Part shown: piece after piece, positions 1 to 5,631 of the stretch
Layout: each line of letters opens with the position of its first letter
How positions within the stretch are numbered: position 1 is the stretch's first letter
Assembly (NCBI GenBank): GCA_002371675.1
Contig: DFGE01000038.1
Span: forward strand, 1 to 11,599
Source of the DNA: Clostridiales bacterium UBA3758
Lineage (GTDB): Bacteria > Bacillota > Clostridia > Oscillospirales > Oscillospiraceae
Length of the DNA stretch: 11,599 nt
Direction: 5' to 3'
Program-made: the position numbers and the translations under genes
The notes under the pieces: generated by a model
Told to the model about the DNA's origin: nothing
The model's input: only the letters and a program-made list of their open reading frames with translations
Databases searched by the model: none

Positions 1-17
1 CCTTGTCAAGTAAACGC

Positions 18-46
18 TTGCGTTCATGGGTAAAAAGCATTATACT
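18..46 (+). promoter_or_regulatory. sigma-A promoter of the small membrane protein-rdgB unit
   Basis: A -35 TTGCGT (18-23) and a -10 TATACT (41-46) are separated by 17 nt, giving a predicted start near 53 and a leader of about 28 nt before the first ATG at 81. It is the only good promoter before the two overlapping genes, so it probably serves both. Confidence 0.65.
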
Positions 47-80
47 GTTTTTCGACAAAGCCTGATCCGGAGGAAATGCA

Positions 81-446
81 ATGAAAACGATGGATAAGCT
101 GTTCACGGTGAGCCTCTCGCTCATCAGCATCACCTCGCTCATCACCGCGGTGAGCGGACTGATCGGCATCCCGCTGCAGCCCCTGGCGCTTCGCATTATC
201 GGCGCGGTGAGCCTCGTCAGCCTGCCCGTGCTGATCTATTCCACGGTCAAGAGCATGCAGGAAAAGCTCGCCGCCGCCAAAAAGCTCGCCGGCAACACCA
301 AGGCTGTCCCGGCGAAAGCGGAGAGCGCTCCGCAGCAGCCGGAGCCTGCCGCAGCGGAGCCCGCCCCGCCGAAGCGGACAGGCGGCAAGAAGGCCACAGG
401 CGGAAACGGCAAGCAGAAGAGCAAGAACAAGAGGAAGAGAAAATGA
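81..446 (+). CDS. small two-helix membrane protein with Lys-rich tail
   Basis: A 121-residue protein of unknown function. Two hydrophobic segments (about residues 6-27 and 34-55) form a probable membrane hairpin. They are followed by a charged, probably helical linker (56-75), an Ala/Pro/Glu-rich stretch (76-98) and a Gly/Lys/Arg-rich basic tail that ends in a run of Lys and Arg. The tail is low-complexity and is expected to be cytoplasmic by the positive-inside rule; it could contact nucleic acid or membrane lipids, but that is a guess. The start at 81 has GGAGG at 69-73 with 7-nt spacing. An ATG at 76 runs into a stop after two codons and is discarded. The stop overlaps the rdgB start as ATGA, which argues for translational coupling. 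I do not recognise a named family. Confidence 0.75.
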   Translation: MKTMDKLFTVSLSLISITSLITAVSGLIGIPLQPLALRIIGAVSLVSLPVLIYSTVKSMQEKLAAAKKLAGNTKAVPAKAESAPQQPEPAAAEPAPPKRTGGKKATGGNGKQKSKNKRKRK

Positions 447-1045
447 TGGAGAAACCTGCCAGACTGATCCTTGCATCCAACAACGCCAACAAGCTGCGCG
501 AGATCCGCGAAATCCTCGGCGGCCGCTTTGAGGAGATCGTCTCCCTGCGCGAGGCCGGGATCGAGCATGAGACCGTTGAGGATGGGGAGACCTTCCTGGA
601 TAACGCGCGGAAAAAGGCGCGCGAGATCGCTGCGCTCTCCGGCTGCTGCGCCCTCGCGGACGACAGCGGCCTCTGCGTCGACGCGCTGGGCGGTGCGCCA
701 GGCGTGTATTCGGCTCGCTTTGCCGGCGTCCATGGGGACGATCAGGCCAACATGCGCCTCCTGCTTGAGAAGCTGCAGGGCGTGGAGAACCGCGCCGCGC
801 ACTTCACCTGCGCGATGGTGCTTGTGTATCCGGACGGGCGGGAGATCTCAGCTGAGGGCTATTTCTATGGGCAGATCGGCTATGAGCAAAAGGGGAGCAA
901 CGGCTTCGGCTACGATCCGCTGTTCTATATCCCGGAATTCGGCTGCACCTCGGCGGAGCTCTCTCCGGAGCAGAAAAACGCCGTCAGCCACCGCGGCAGC
1001 GCGCTGCGCACGCTCGTCGCCAGGCTGGAGGCCGCCGACGCCTGA
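443..1045 (+). CDS. rdgB: XTP/dITP diphosphatase (RdgB/HAM1 family)
   Basis: The 200-residue product has the usual length of the non-canonical purine NTP pyrophosphatase family. That family hydrolyses dITP, dXTP and ITP to monophosphates plus pyrophosphate, removing deaminated purines from the nucleotide pool in the cytoplasm. Visible family motifs are the N-terminal SNNANKLREI phosphate/substrate loop (residues 12-21), the DGETFLDNARKKA segment (47-59), the ADDSGL metal/active-site motif (72-77), SNGFGYDPLF (152-161) and the KN...SHR base-recognition motif (178-184). Two adjacent ATGs (443 and 446) are both possible; 443 overlaps the upstream stop as ATGA, with a GAGG-type SD in the preceding coding sequence. 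The gene is co-transcribed with the small membrane protein. No terminator is seen between its stop and the tRNA promoter. Confidence 0.95.
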   Translation: MMEKPARLILASNNANKLREIREILGGRFEEIVSLREAGIEHETVEDGETFLDNARKKAREIAALSGCCALADDSGLCVDALGGAPGVYSARFAGVHGDDQANMRLLLEKLQGVENRAAHFTCAMVLVYPDGREISAEGYFYGQIGYEQKGSNGFGYDPLFYIPEFGCTSAELSPEQKNAVSHRGSALRTLVARLEAADA

Positions 1046-1075
1046 GCGGAAAAACGCCCGGATTAAAAAAATAGC

Positions 1076-1103
1076 TTGACAAACTCCGAATTCCATGTAT
1101 AAT
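1076..1103 (+). promoter_or_regulatory. sigma-A promoter of tRNA-Gln
   Basis: A consensus TTGACA (1076-1081) and a consensus TATAAT (1098-1103) are separated by 16 nt, with an A7 tract just upstream (1064-1071 region). The predicted start is near 1110, giving a short 5' leader of about 7 nt before the mature tRNA. Perfect hexamers are typical of stable-RNA promoters. Confidence 0.9.
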
Positions 1104-1116
1104 AACATTTGCGTTT

Positions 1117-1190
1117 AGCGGAGTTGTGTAAAGGTAGCACACCGGACTCTGACTCCGTTTGTGAGGGTTCGAATCCTTCCTCCGCTGCCA
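1117..1190 (+). tRNA. tRNA-Gln (anticodon CUG), CCA encoded
   Basis: A full cloverleaf can be folded. The acceptor AGCGGAG (1117-1123) pairs with CTCCGCT (1180-1186), with discriminator G1187 and encoded CCA 1188-1190. The D stem is GTG/CAC (1126-1128/1138-1140). The anticodon stem CCGGA/TCCGT (1142-1146/1154-1158) has only its outermost pair mismatched, around loop CTCTGAC with anticodon CTG at 1149-1151, which reads CAG. The T stem GAGGG/CCTTC surrounds TTCGAAT (1168-1174). The anticodon-arm sequence resembles bacterial Gln(CUG) tRNAs. It is a monocistronic unit with its own promoter and terminator. Confidence 0.95.
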
Positions 1191-1191
1191 A

Positions 1192-1228
1192 AGCAAAACA
1201 GCCGTACCGAAAGGGCGGCTGTTTTGCT
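1192..1228 (+). terminator. Rho-independent terminator of tRNA-Gln
   Basis: A 13-bp stem (1192-1204 with 1216-1228) closes an 11-nt loop. The 5' arm carries AAAA and the 3' arm TTTT outside a GC-rich core CAGCCG/CGGCTG, so it can act in either direction. It begins two bases after the tRNA CCA. Confidence 0.85.
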
Positions 1229-1293
1229 ATACACAGAGGGACGGAATTCGAAGCCTCACAGTATTTCAATCGCGCGCGAAGCGCCGGAGGCGC

Positions 1294-1322
1294 TGAGGGC
1301 TTGAATCCTTCCTCTGCTGCCA
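1294..1322 (+). repeat. degenerate copy of the tRNA-Gln 3' end (T arm to CCA)
   Basis: These 29 nt match the intact tRNA at 1162-1190 at 26 of 29 positions. The differences are in the T loop (two transitions) and the acceptor arm (C to T at 1315). Similarity stops abruptly on the 5' side, where a GCGCC/GGCGC hairpin (1281-1293) replaces the anticodon side, so this is a 3' fragment and not a second tRNA. A duplicated tRNA 3' end is the classic footprint of tyrosine-integrase attachment or of a decayed tandem tRNA. No integrase is present in the window. Confidence 0.8.
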
Positions 1323-1325
1323 TGA

Positions 1326-1365
1326 AAGAAACCTCTTTTGTCTACCAAGGCAAAGGGGGTTTCTT
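1326..1365 (+). terminator. hairpin terminator, copy 1 of a repeated module
   Basis: The arms 1326-1340 and 1351-1365 form a stem of about 15 bp (one G-U pair) around loop TCTACCAAGG, followed by a T/G-rich tail. It lies 3 nt after the tRNA-end copy. The block around CCTCTTTTGTCTACCA is repeated almost exactly at 1975-1990, including the loop, so the two hairpins are related by duplication and not by convergence. Confidence 0.7.
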
Positions 1366-1366
1366 G

Positions 1367-1396
1367 TTGTAAAGCAACCATTTCACGTGCTATAAT
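1367..1396 (+). promoter_or_regulatory. promoter of the lipoprotein gene
   Basis: A perfect -10 TATAAT (1391-1396) preceded by TGC (extended -10) lies 18 nt from a weak -35 TTGTAA (1367-1372). The -35 sits in the tail of the preceding terminator hairpin. The same terminator-promoter fusion precedes the SUFU gene. Confidence 0.65.
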
Positions 1397-1424
1397 AATT
1401 CTTGCAAAAGCACAAGGAGAGGCT

Positions 1425-1895
1425 ATGATGAAAAAATTGGTTTTCTTGATTGTCGGTTTGCTTTCGTGTTGTGTAGTCTTAACCGGGTGTGGACTGTTCA
1501 ATGATGATGTGTCCAGAGACCGGATTTTTGAATATGTCAGAAAGAATCACGAGATACTGGAGTATATCGCAAAAGACATATTACTAAGCGAAAACGCTGA
1601 AGAGGAAATTATGATCCGTGACCGTCTTGGCATACGAACAATCGTGAAAAGTATTTACAGATTCAACGACAATAATATAGATTTTTATTGTGGAGGAACC
1701 GGGTTGGCGACCAATTCAACATATTCTGGATTTTATTATTCTGCGGACGACACGCCTTTTGCGCTGGAGTTTCCTTCGGATGAGTTGACGGAGACCTCTC
1801 CCGGGGTTTTTGAATGGAAGAGCAGAACCGGAGAAGCGATCACTACGGAAAGAATTATGACAAACTGGTTTTACTATTACATGGAATGGTACTAA
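1425..1895 (+). CDS. putative lipoprotein, AT-rich, unknown function
   Basis: A 156-residue secreted lipoprotein. The N-terminus has Lys residues, a hydrophobic core (residues 5-19) and the lipobox LTGC, with lipidated Cys at 22. The mature part is about 135 residues: a helical, acidic segment (29-66), then a Tyr/Gly/Asn-rich probable beta region (78-110) and an aromatic C-terminus. The start at 1425 (a second ATG follows at 1428) is chosen because AAGGAG lies 6-7 nt upstream and the signal peptide begins there; a longer reading frame from 1338 would run through the terminator and promoter. The base composition is far more AT-rich than rdgB or thrS, which suggests transfer. It stands alone with its own promoter, and the next terminator lies at 1969-2014. 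I do not recognise a family. Given the SUFU neighbour, an envelope immunity lipoprotein is one guess. Confidence 0.8.
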   Translation: MMKKLVFLIVGLLSCCVVLTGCGLFNDDVSRDRIFEYVRKNHEILEYIAKDILLSENAEEEIMIRDRLGIRTIVKSIYRFNDNNIDFYCGGTGLATNSTYSGFYYSADDTPFALEFPSDELTETSPGVFEWKSRTGEAITTERIMTNWFYYYMEWY

Positions 1896-1921
1896 TCTGA
1901 ACACGGGGGGCATCCTGTTTT

Positions 1922-1965
1922 GGTGCACTATGCTTGATTTCGCCCCTTTTGGGCGTACTTACACA
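1922..1965 (+). repeat. cassette 3' flank, copy 1
   Basis: The words GGTGCACT (1922-1929), CGTAC (1954-1958) and TTACACA (1959-1965) occur in this order downstream of the lipoprotein gene. The same three words recur in order downstream of the SUFU gene, with 31 versus 32 nt between the first two. A CGCCC/GGGCG hairpin (1941-1955) lies inside this copy. Confidence 0.5.
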
Positions 1966-1968
1966 TCC

Positions 1969-2014
1969 AAAAAGCCTCTTTTGTCTACCAGGGCAAAAGA
2001 GGTTTTCTTGTTTT
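1969..2014 (+). terminator. hairpin terminator, copy 2 of the repeated module
   Basis: A perfect 9-bp stem CCTCTTTTG/CAAAAGAGG (1975-1983/1994-2002) extends with AAAA/TTTT around a bulged G, has loop TCTACCAGGG, and is followed by a T-rich tail to 2014. The sequence is nearly the same as the hairpin at 1326-1365. It should end lipoprotein transcription. Confidence 0.8.
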
Positions 2015-2036
2015 CTGCTGAAGGATATGTTAAAAT
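2008..2036 (+). promoter_or_regulatory. promoter of the SUFU-domain gene
   Basis: A -35 TTGTTT (2008-2013) lies in the terminator tail, 17 nt from the -10 TAAAAT (2031-2036), which has TGT directly upstream (extended -10). The predicted start is near 2043. Confidence 0.55.
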
Positions 2037-2071
2037 CCATGTGTAGCTTTATTTGAAAAAGGGGCGACGGA

Positions 2072-2710
2072 ATGGCATTGTTTAAGTTTGGGAAAAAGAA
2101 AATAATGTATTTCTATTCGGAGCAAGATCAAGAAGCATATGAAAAAATGTTAAAGGACAATTTCGGCGCGTATAATGAAGTTATACATGAGATTGTTTCT
2201 CTAGGCCTTCATATTGACGTGATCCCCATTCCCCCCAGCAAAGATAGAAATTATTATACTTTATTTACAATGGGGATGGGCGCGTACAAAATGAATGTTC
2301 CTGCTGTCTATGGCAAAATGAACAGAGCAGAGATGGCAATACGGTTACCTGCTGACTGGGACATTAAGTCAAACGACGAGAAATGGTACTGGCCAATTCG
2401 CATAATAAAGTCATTGGCAAGACTTCCGTATTATGAAGATAGTTACCTGGGGTTGTATCACGATATAGATTTTGGAGACTCTTTTTCTGAAGAGACAGAC
2501 ATGTGTGGTATCTTGTTGGAGATATTTGATGAATCTGTTGAGCCCTTGGCCTTAGAGAGCGGCGATCAGCTGATTATCTATAATGTTATCCCAATATACC
2601 GCACCGAAATGGAATTCAAAAACGCGAGCGGAGCTGAGGCGCTTCTTGGAAAAATGGATGATGATACCATCCATGGTCCGATAAATATCAATCGCAGAAG
2701 TGTTGTATAG
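2072..2710 (+). CDS. SUFU (suppressor of fused) domain protein, possible immunity protein
   Basis: This 212-residue soluble protein carries the bacterial SUFU-domain pattern. It has the IDVIPIPPSKDRNYYTLFTMGMG block (residues 48-70; family pattern: PP..., then YYTLxTxGM), AEMAIRLPADW (86-96), WPIRIIKSLARLPYY (107-121), an HDIDFG segment (130-135) and a hydrophobic strand before PIYRTEMEFK (174-183). Known from the family: in bacteria SUFU proteins are often immunity proteins of polymorphic toxin systems, found as orphans in variable islands. No toxin gene is present here, so an orphan immunity gene is an inference. The start at 2072 has AAGGGG (2059-2064) with 7-nt spacing. It is AT-rich like the lipoprotein gene and unlike the flanking housekeeping genes, which agrees with horizontal gain. 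Confidence 0.85.
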   Translation: MALFKFGKKKIMYFYSEQDQEAYEKMLKDNFGAYNEVIHEIVSLGLHIDVIPIPPSKDRNYYTLFTMGMGAYKMNVPAVYGKMNRAEMAIRLPADWDIKSNDEKWYWPIRIIKSLARLPYYEDSYLGLYHDIDFGDSFSEETDMCGILLEIFDESVEPLALESGDQLIIYNVIPIYRTEMEFKNASGAEALLGKMDDDTIHGPININRRSVV

Positions 2711-3064
2711 TATTTGCCTCGGTGCACTTTTACGCGGTCTTTCTATGGCTTCGTACCTTTTACGCGCTCTTACACACGTTAGTACCCAAGCTATGATACA
2801 ATAACCCGTGTATGTTTGCGTTTCTACCTGGGACCCCCTTGATACATGGGACAAGCAAGACAGGCGGGTGCAACCATGCTTCTTCCTGCCTCGTTTTGTA
2901 GGGTCAGGTTGTATTATCCACCTTACAGAATGTGATGGCGAGAGGTCCCAATGCCTGTTTGTCCATGCAGACAATCCGGCCAAGGCGGCTCAAGAAGTGA
3001 TTTGGGCAGCAATTATACGCTGACCCTGGATTTTTAATAAACTGATATTCAGATAAGATAATCT
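2711..3064. other. gene-poor stretch: cassette flank, repeat and possible decayed third cassette
   Basis: About 350 nt with no convincing gene. It begins with the second cassette flank (2721-2776). A promoter-like TATGATACAAT (2792-2802) resembles the SUFU gene's TATGTTAAAAT. It is followed by a 71-codon open frame (2808-3023, GTG start, no SD) whose last third reads like coding sequence (SQCLFVHADNPAKAAQEVI) but matches nothing I know. A weak hairpin (AGGCGGG...CCTGCCT, about 2861-2892) ends in TCGTTTTGT. This could be the remains of a third cassette. I see no clear promoter for the following peptidase. Confidence 0.4.
2721..2776 (+). repeat. cassette 3' flank, copy 2, with 30-bp-spaced direct repeat
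   Basis: GGTGCACT (2721-2728), CGTAC (2752-2756) and TTACACA (2770-2776) repeat the order seen at 1922-1965. Inside it, CTTTTACGCGGTCTT (2727-2741) recurs as CTTTTACGCGCTCTT (2757-2771), one mismatch in 15, exactly 30 bp apart. The second unit accounts for the extra length relative to copy 1. Confidence 0.55.
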
Positions 3065-3078
3065 AAAGGAGTTATTTG

Positions 3079-4008
3079 ATGACCGAACTGTCCCGAGAGA
3101 TTCTGCGCGACTGGCAGATACGCAAGACGAAGGTGCAGAAGCTGCGCTTCATCGAATTCCTGCAGAGTCGGCTGCCCGGTCTTACGGTGGAGGAAGGTGG
3201 ATGCCCCCGGTGCCGCAACCTCGTGCTGGGTGATCCCAAAACCGCCGATGTCGTTTTCAGTGCACACTACGACACCTGCGCCCGGCTGCCCTTCCCCAAT
3301 TTCATAACGCCCAAAAACCTGCTGATCTATCTGCTGTACCAGTTTCTGATCCTCATTCCCTTCTTCGCGGCAGCGGGGCTGCTGGCCTGGGGCCTGTTCA
3401 GACTGGGAGTATATGAGCCGCTGGCGATGATGCTCAGTTGGTTCGCCGCCTTCGCGCTGATCCTCTACGTCTTTATCCTTGGCCCGGCCAATCCGCACAC
3501 TGTCAACGACAATACTTCCGGCGTCGTAATGCTCTGCGAACTGATTGCCGCACTGAGCGAGGAAGAGCGGTCGCGCTGCGCCTTCGTCTTCTTCGACCAC
3601 GAGGAGACGGGCCTCTTCGGCTCGGCGTTTTTCCATTCGAGGCACAAAAAGGCCGTGAAAGACCGCCTCGTTGTCAACTTCGACTGCGTTTCGGACGGCG
3701 ATCACATTCTGATTGTCCAGAACAGCAAGGCGAAAAGGCGTGCAGGTGCTGCGCTCAGAGAGGCCTTCTTCACCGCGGGTGACAAACAGCCGCACCTCTG
3801 CGGCCCGCTTGGGGCATTTTACCCATCGGATCAGATCAACTTTCCCTGCGCCGTAGGCGTAGCGGCGATGAATAAATCCCCTATCCTTGGGCTGTATATG
3901 TCGCGGATCCACACGCCGCGGGACACCGTCTGCGACGAACGGAACTTCTCCTTCCTCGTCGAGGGCATGCGGCGCTTTCTGCGCTTATACACAGTGAAGA
4001 ACGATTGA
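3079..4008 (+). CDS. M28-family zinc metallopeptidase with internal membrane hairpin
   Basis: A 309-residue protein. The di-zinc aminopeptidase (M28) ligand set is visible in order: HYD (H63, D65), VNDNTSG (D144), HEE (catalytic E175, metal E176), FDCVSDG (D202) and RIHTPRDT (H278). There is also the YPSDQINF substrate loop (248-255) typical of the family. Two hydrophobic segments (about 79-104 and 116-137) sit between the first and second metal ligands and should form a membrane hairpin. There is no signal peptide, so the active site is probably cytoplasmic. It would cleave N-terminal residues from peptides; the substrate is unknown. A CPRC pair (42-45) precedes the domain. The ATG at 3079 is preferred over the TTG at 3076 because AAAGGAG (3065-3071) is 7 nt upstream of the ATG. 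It is monocistronic and convergent with the minus-strand operon. Confidence 0.88.
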   Translation: MTELSREILRDWQIRKTKVQKLRFIEFLQSRLPGLTVEEGGCPRCRNLVLGDPKTADVVFSAHYDTCARLPFPNFITPKNLLIYLLYQFLILIPFFAAAGLLAWGLFRLGVYEPLAMMLSWFAAFALILYVFILGPANPHTVNDNTSGVVMLCELIAALSEEERSRCAFVFFDHEETGLFGSAFFHSRHKKAVKDRLVVNFDCVSDGDHILIVQNSKAKRRAGAALREAFFTAGDKQPHLCGPLGAFYPSDQINFPCAVGVAAMNKSPILGLYMSRIHTPRDTVCDERNFSFLVEGMRRFLRLYTVKND

Positions 4009-4105
4009 TGAATCCCCGAAGCCAAGGCTGCTCAGAAAGTGAGTCGATTCTTTTGTTTGCGCCGTCTCCCGCAAGACGCAAATGCAGGCGAATCTCTCCA
4101 TCTCC

Positions 4106-4155
4106 GGCAAAGCAAAAACGACGCCCCTATGTGGGGGCGTCGTTTTTGCTTTGCC
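4106..4155. terminator. bidirectional intrinsic terminator, 22-bp perfect stem
   Basis: Arms 4106-4127 and 4134-4155 pair perfectly over 22 bp around a 6-nt loop TATGTG. A GC-rich tip (GACGCCCC/GGGGCGTC) sits on A5/T5 tracts, so each strand reads a hairpin followed by T5. It lies between two convergent genes and should end transcription from both sides. Confidence 0.92.
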
Positions 4156-4176
4156 TACTACGCCGGCTTCGAGCAC

Positions 4177-4977
4177 TCAGGCCACGAGCCACTTGTACTT
4201 CTCGACGCTGTAGAGCGGGACGAAGGGGAGCAGGATGGGCACGGTTTTGACGAACTTCTGGTACTCGGGATCCTTGCCGTAGTTCTTGTTCTGGCGGATC
4301 TCCAGACGGCGCGCGCCGGAGAACATGACGAAGATGATGCCGGCATAGCCGATGATGCACACGAGCCACTGCCAGCCCTTGACCGCGCCGATGCCGGAGA
4401 GGAACACGCCGGTCCAGAAGATCATCTCGCCGAGATAGTTCGGGCAGCGGACGATGCGGAACAGGCCGGTGTCCACAAAGCGGCGGGGGTTGACCTTCTT
4501 GGCCTTGTTTTTCTGGATGTCGGCCGCGGATTCGAGCGTGATGCCGCAGATCATGATGACGGCGCCGATGTAGACCCAGGCGTTGCTGCCGGCGTTGTTA
4601 TACAGGCGGAAGAAGACGGGGGAGACCTGCGTGGCGTAGAGCAGGGCGCAGGTGATCCAGATGGCGAGCTTCACGCCCATGGGCACGGTCTTGCCGTCCT
4701 TGATCTCGCCGACCATGTTCTTCTTGTAGGAGCTGCTCTTGAGTTCGCGATAGGCCAGATAGCCGCCCAGACGGCAGCCGTAGAGGAAGAAAATGATGCA
4801 GCAGAGGATGGTGCCTGCGGTGAGGGATTTGCCGAAGAGGATCAGCATGAGCAGACCTGCAGCGGCGATGGAGAAGCCATAGCCGAGGGAGATGAACCAG
4901 ACATAGTTCTTGAAGCCGATGGAGCTGACCAGCATGGCCAGAAGGAACAGAAGCAGAAAATACCAGGCAGGATACAT
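4177..4977 (-). CDS. DUF1295 / steroid 5-alpha-reductase-like membrane protein
   Basis: A 266-residue polytopic membrane protein with about six to seven hydrophobic segments (roughly 5-20, 27-48, 54-73, 102-120, 133-150, 184-197, 203-220). The C-terminal half has the DUF1295 signature: GITLESAADIQKNK (146-159), NPRRFVDTGLFRIVRCPNYLGEMIFW (163-188) and the terminal GARRLE...DPEYQKFVKTVPILLPFVP block (221-254). Members are related to steroid 5-alpha-reductases and isoprenylcysteine methyltransferases, and bind NADPH or SAM through the RHPNYxGE-type motif. Here the usual His of RHPNY is Cys (residue 178), giving CPNYLGE. The substrate is unknown; a membrane lipid or sterol-like C=C bond is plausible. 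The start at 4977 has an AGAAGG-type SD with 7-nt spacing. It is the last gene of a four-gene operon, 23 nt after its neighbour. Confidence 0.82.
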   Translation of the reverse strand: MYPAWYFLLLFLLAMLVSSIGFKNYVWFISLGYGFSIAAAGLLMLILFGKSLTAGTILCCIIFFLYGCRLGGYLAYRELKSSSYKKNMVGEIKDGKTVPMGVKLAIWITCALLYATQVSPVFFRLYNNAGSNAWVYIGAVIMICGITLESAADIQKNKAKKVNPRRFVDTGLFRIVRCPNYLGEMIFWTGVFLSGIGAVKGWQWLVCIIGYAGIIFVMFSGARRLEIRQNKNYGKDPEYQKFVKTVPILLPFVPLYSVEKYKWLVA

Positions 4978-5000
4978 ATGAATACCTTCTTCCTATTTCA

Positions 5001-5618
5001 TTATAATTGTTTATCGCGCAGCCCTGCGCGGTGGAGACTGAGGACGCCGCTGAACAGCAGCAGCTGACCGAGCGAATTGACGCCCTGCTCGATCCAGTTC
5101 ATGGCGGCGGAGCTGCCATCCCGGGAGGCGAGATAGCCCATTCCCATATAGCAGAAAAAGCAGAGAATGAACACGGGGATCAGGCCCTTTTTCTTCATCT
5201 TCACGGCCAGCACGCTGAGACTCGCGCAGATCGCGCCGAGGCCGAGCACCATCATGCAGACAAAGACGAAGGTACCGGAAAAAAGCGGGGGAGCGACGGC
5301 CAGCGCTGCCTTTTTGCGCTGGGTCAGCATCAGCACGAGGCCGAGACCGGTCAGCAGCAGACCGAGGGACTGGGTGGGCAGGAACATGGTGTTGAGCACG
5401 TGGAAATCACACACACCGAGGGCATAGAGCAGCTTCCAGAGGGCCTTGAGAAAGCCCGCAAGAAACGCGTCTACGCTTCCGGCGGCCAGGCATGCGAACG
5501 CATACTTCGGCATTTTACTGTAGAGGTCGCGCTGCATGAGGACAGCCGCGGCTCCGAACAGGAACACGGGGATAAAGTCTGCAAGCGCCATCGGGACGGA
5601 AAACTCGTACACTTCCAT
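5001..5618 (-). CDS. six-helix membrane protein, unknown function
   Basis: A 205-residue protein with about six hydrophobic segments (roughly 11-28, 40-62, 78-98, 111-137, 146-164, 177-195) separated by short basic loops (QRKK at 100-103, KMKKK at 140-144). No catalytic motif is evident. The start at 5618 has GGAGG (5626-5630 on the opposite strand) with 7-nt spacing, placed in the 13-nt gap after the flavin-reductase stop, so the two are surely co-transcribed. It is similar in style to the first membrane protein of the operon but not obviously homologous. It could be a transporter-like or scaffold subunit for the enzymes beside it; this is inference from context only. Confidence 0.78.
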   Translation of the reverse strand: MEVYEFSVPMALADFIPVFLFGAAAVLMQRDLYSKMPKYAFACLAAGSVDAFLAGFLKALWKLLYALGVCDFHVLNTMFLPTQSLGLLLTGLGLVLMLTQRKKAALAVAPPLFSGTFVFVCMMVLGLGAICASLSVLAVKMKKKGLIPVFILCFFCYMGMGYLASRDGSSAAMNWIEQGVNSLGQLLLFSGVLSLHRAGLRDKQL

Positions 5619-5631
5619 GCCCGTTCCTCCC

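Noticed and set aside
1230..1322. A full second tRNA gene, possibly with a long variable arm
   Set aside because: Only the T arm and acceptor 3' side fold; no credible D arm or anticodon arm can be drawn upstream.
1063..1323. Minus-strand frame containing two EGF(E/K)PS-like segments
   Set aside because: It is the antisense of tRNA-Gln and of its 3' copy; such EEGFEPS proteins are a known annotation artefact. The doublet is useful only as confirmation of the duplication.
2727..2771. Two 15-bp repeats 30 bp apart as a CRISPR start
   Set aside because: Only two short imperfect units, no cas genes and no further repeats; explained better as a local duplication in the cassette flank.
2552..2983. 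Minus-strand 143-codon frame over the SUFU gene end and the gap
   Set aside because: Overlaps a well-supported SUFU gene, with no SD and no recognisable domain.
3049..3912. 287-codon minus-strand frame
   Set aside because: Antisense of the M28 peptidase, whose plus-strand product has the complete metal-ligand set.
4039..5067. 342-codon plus-strand frame
   Set aside because: Antisense of the DUF1295 gene; the frame runs through the bidirectional terminator and is rich in Asp, Glu, Ala, Gly and His without motifs.
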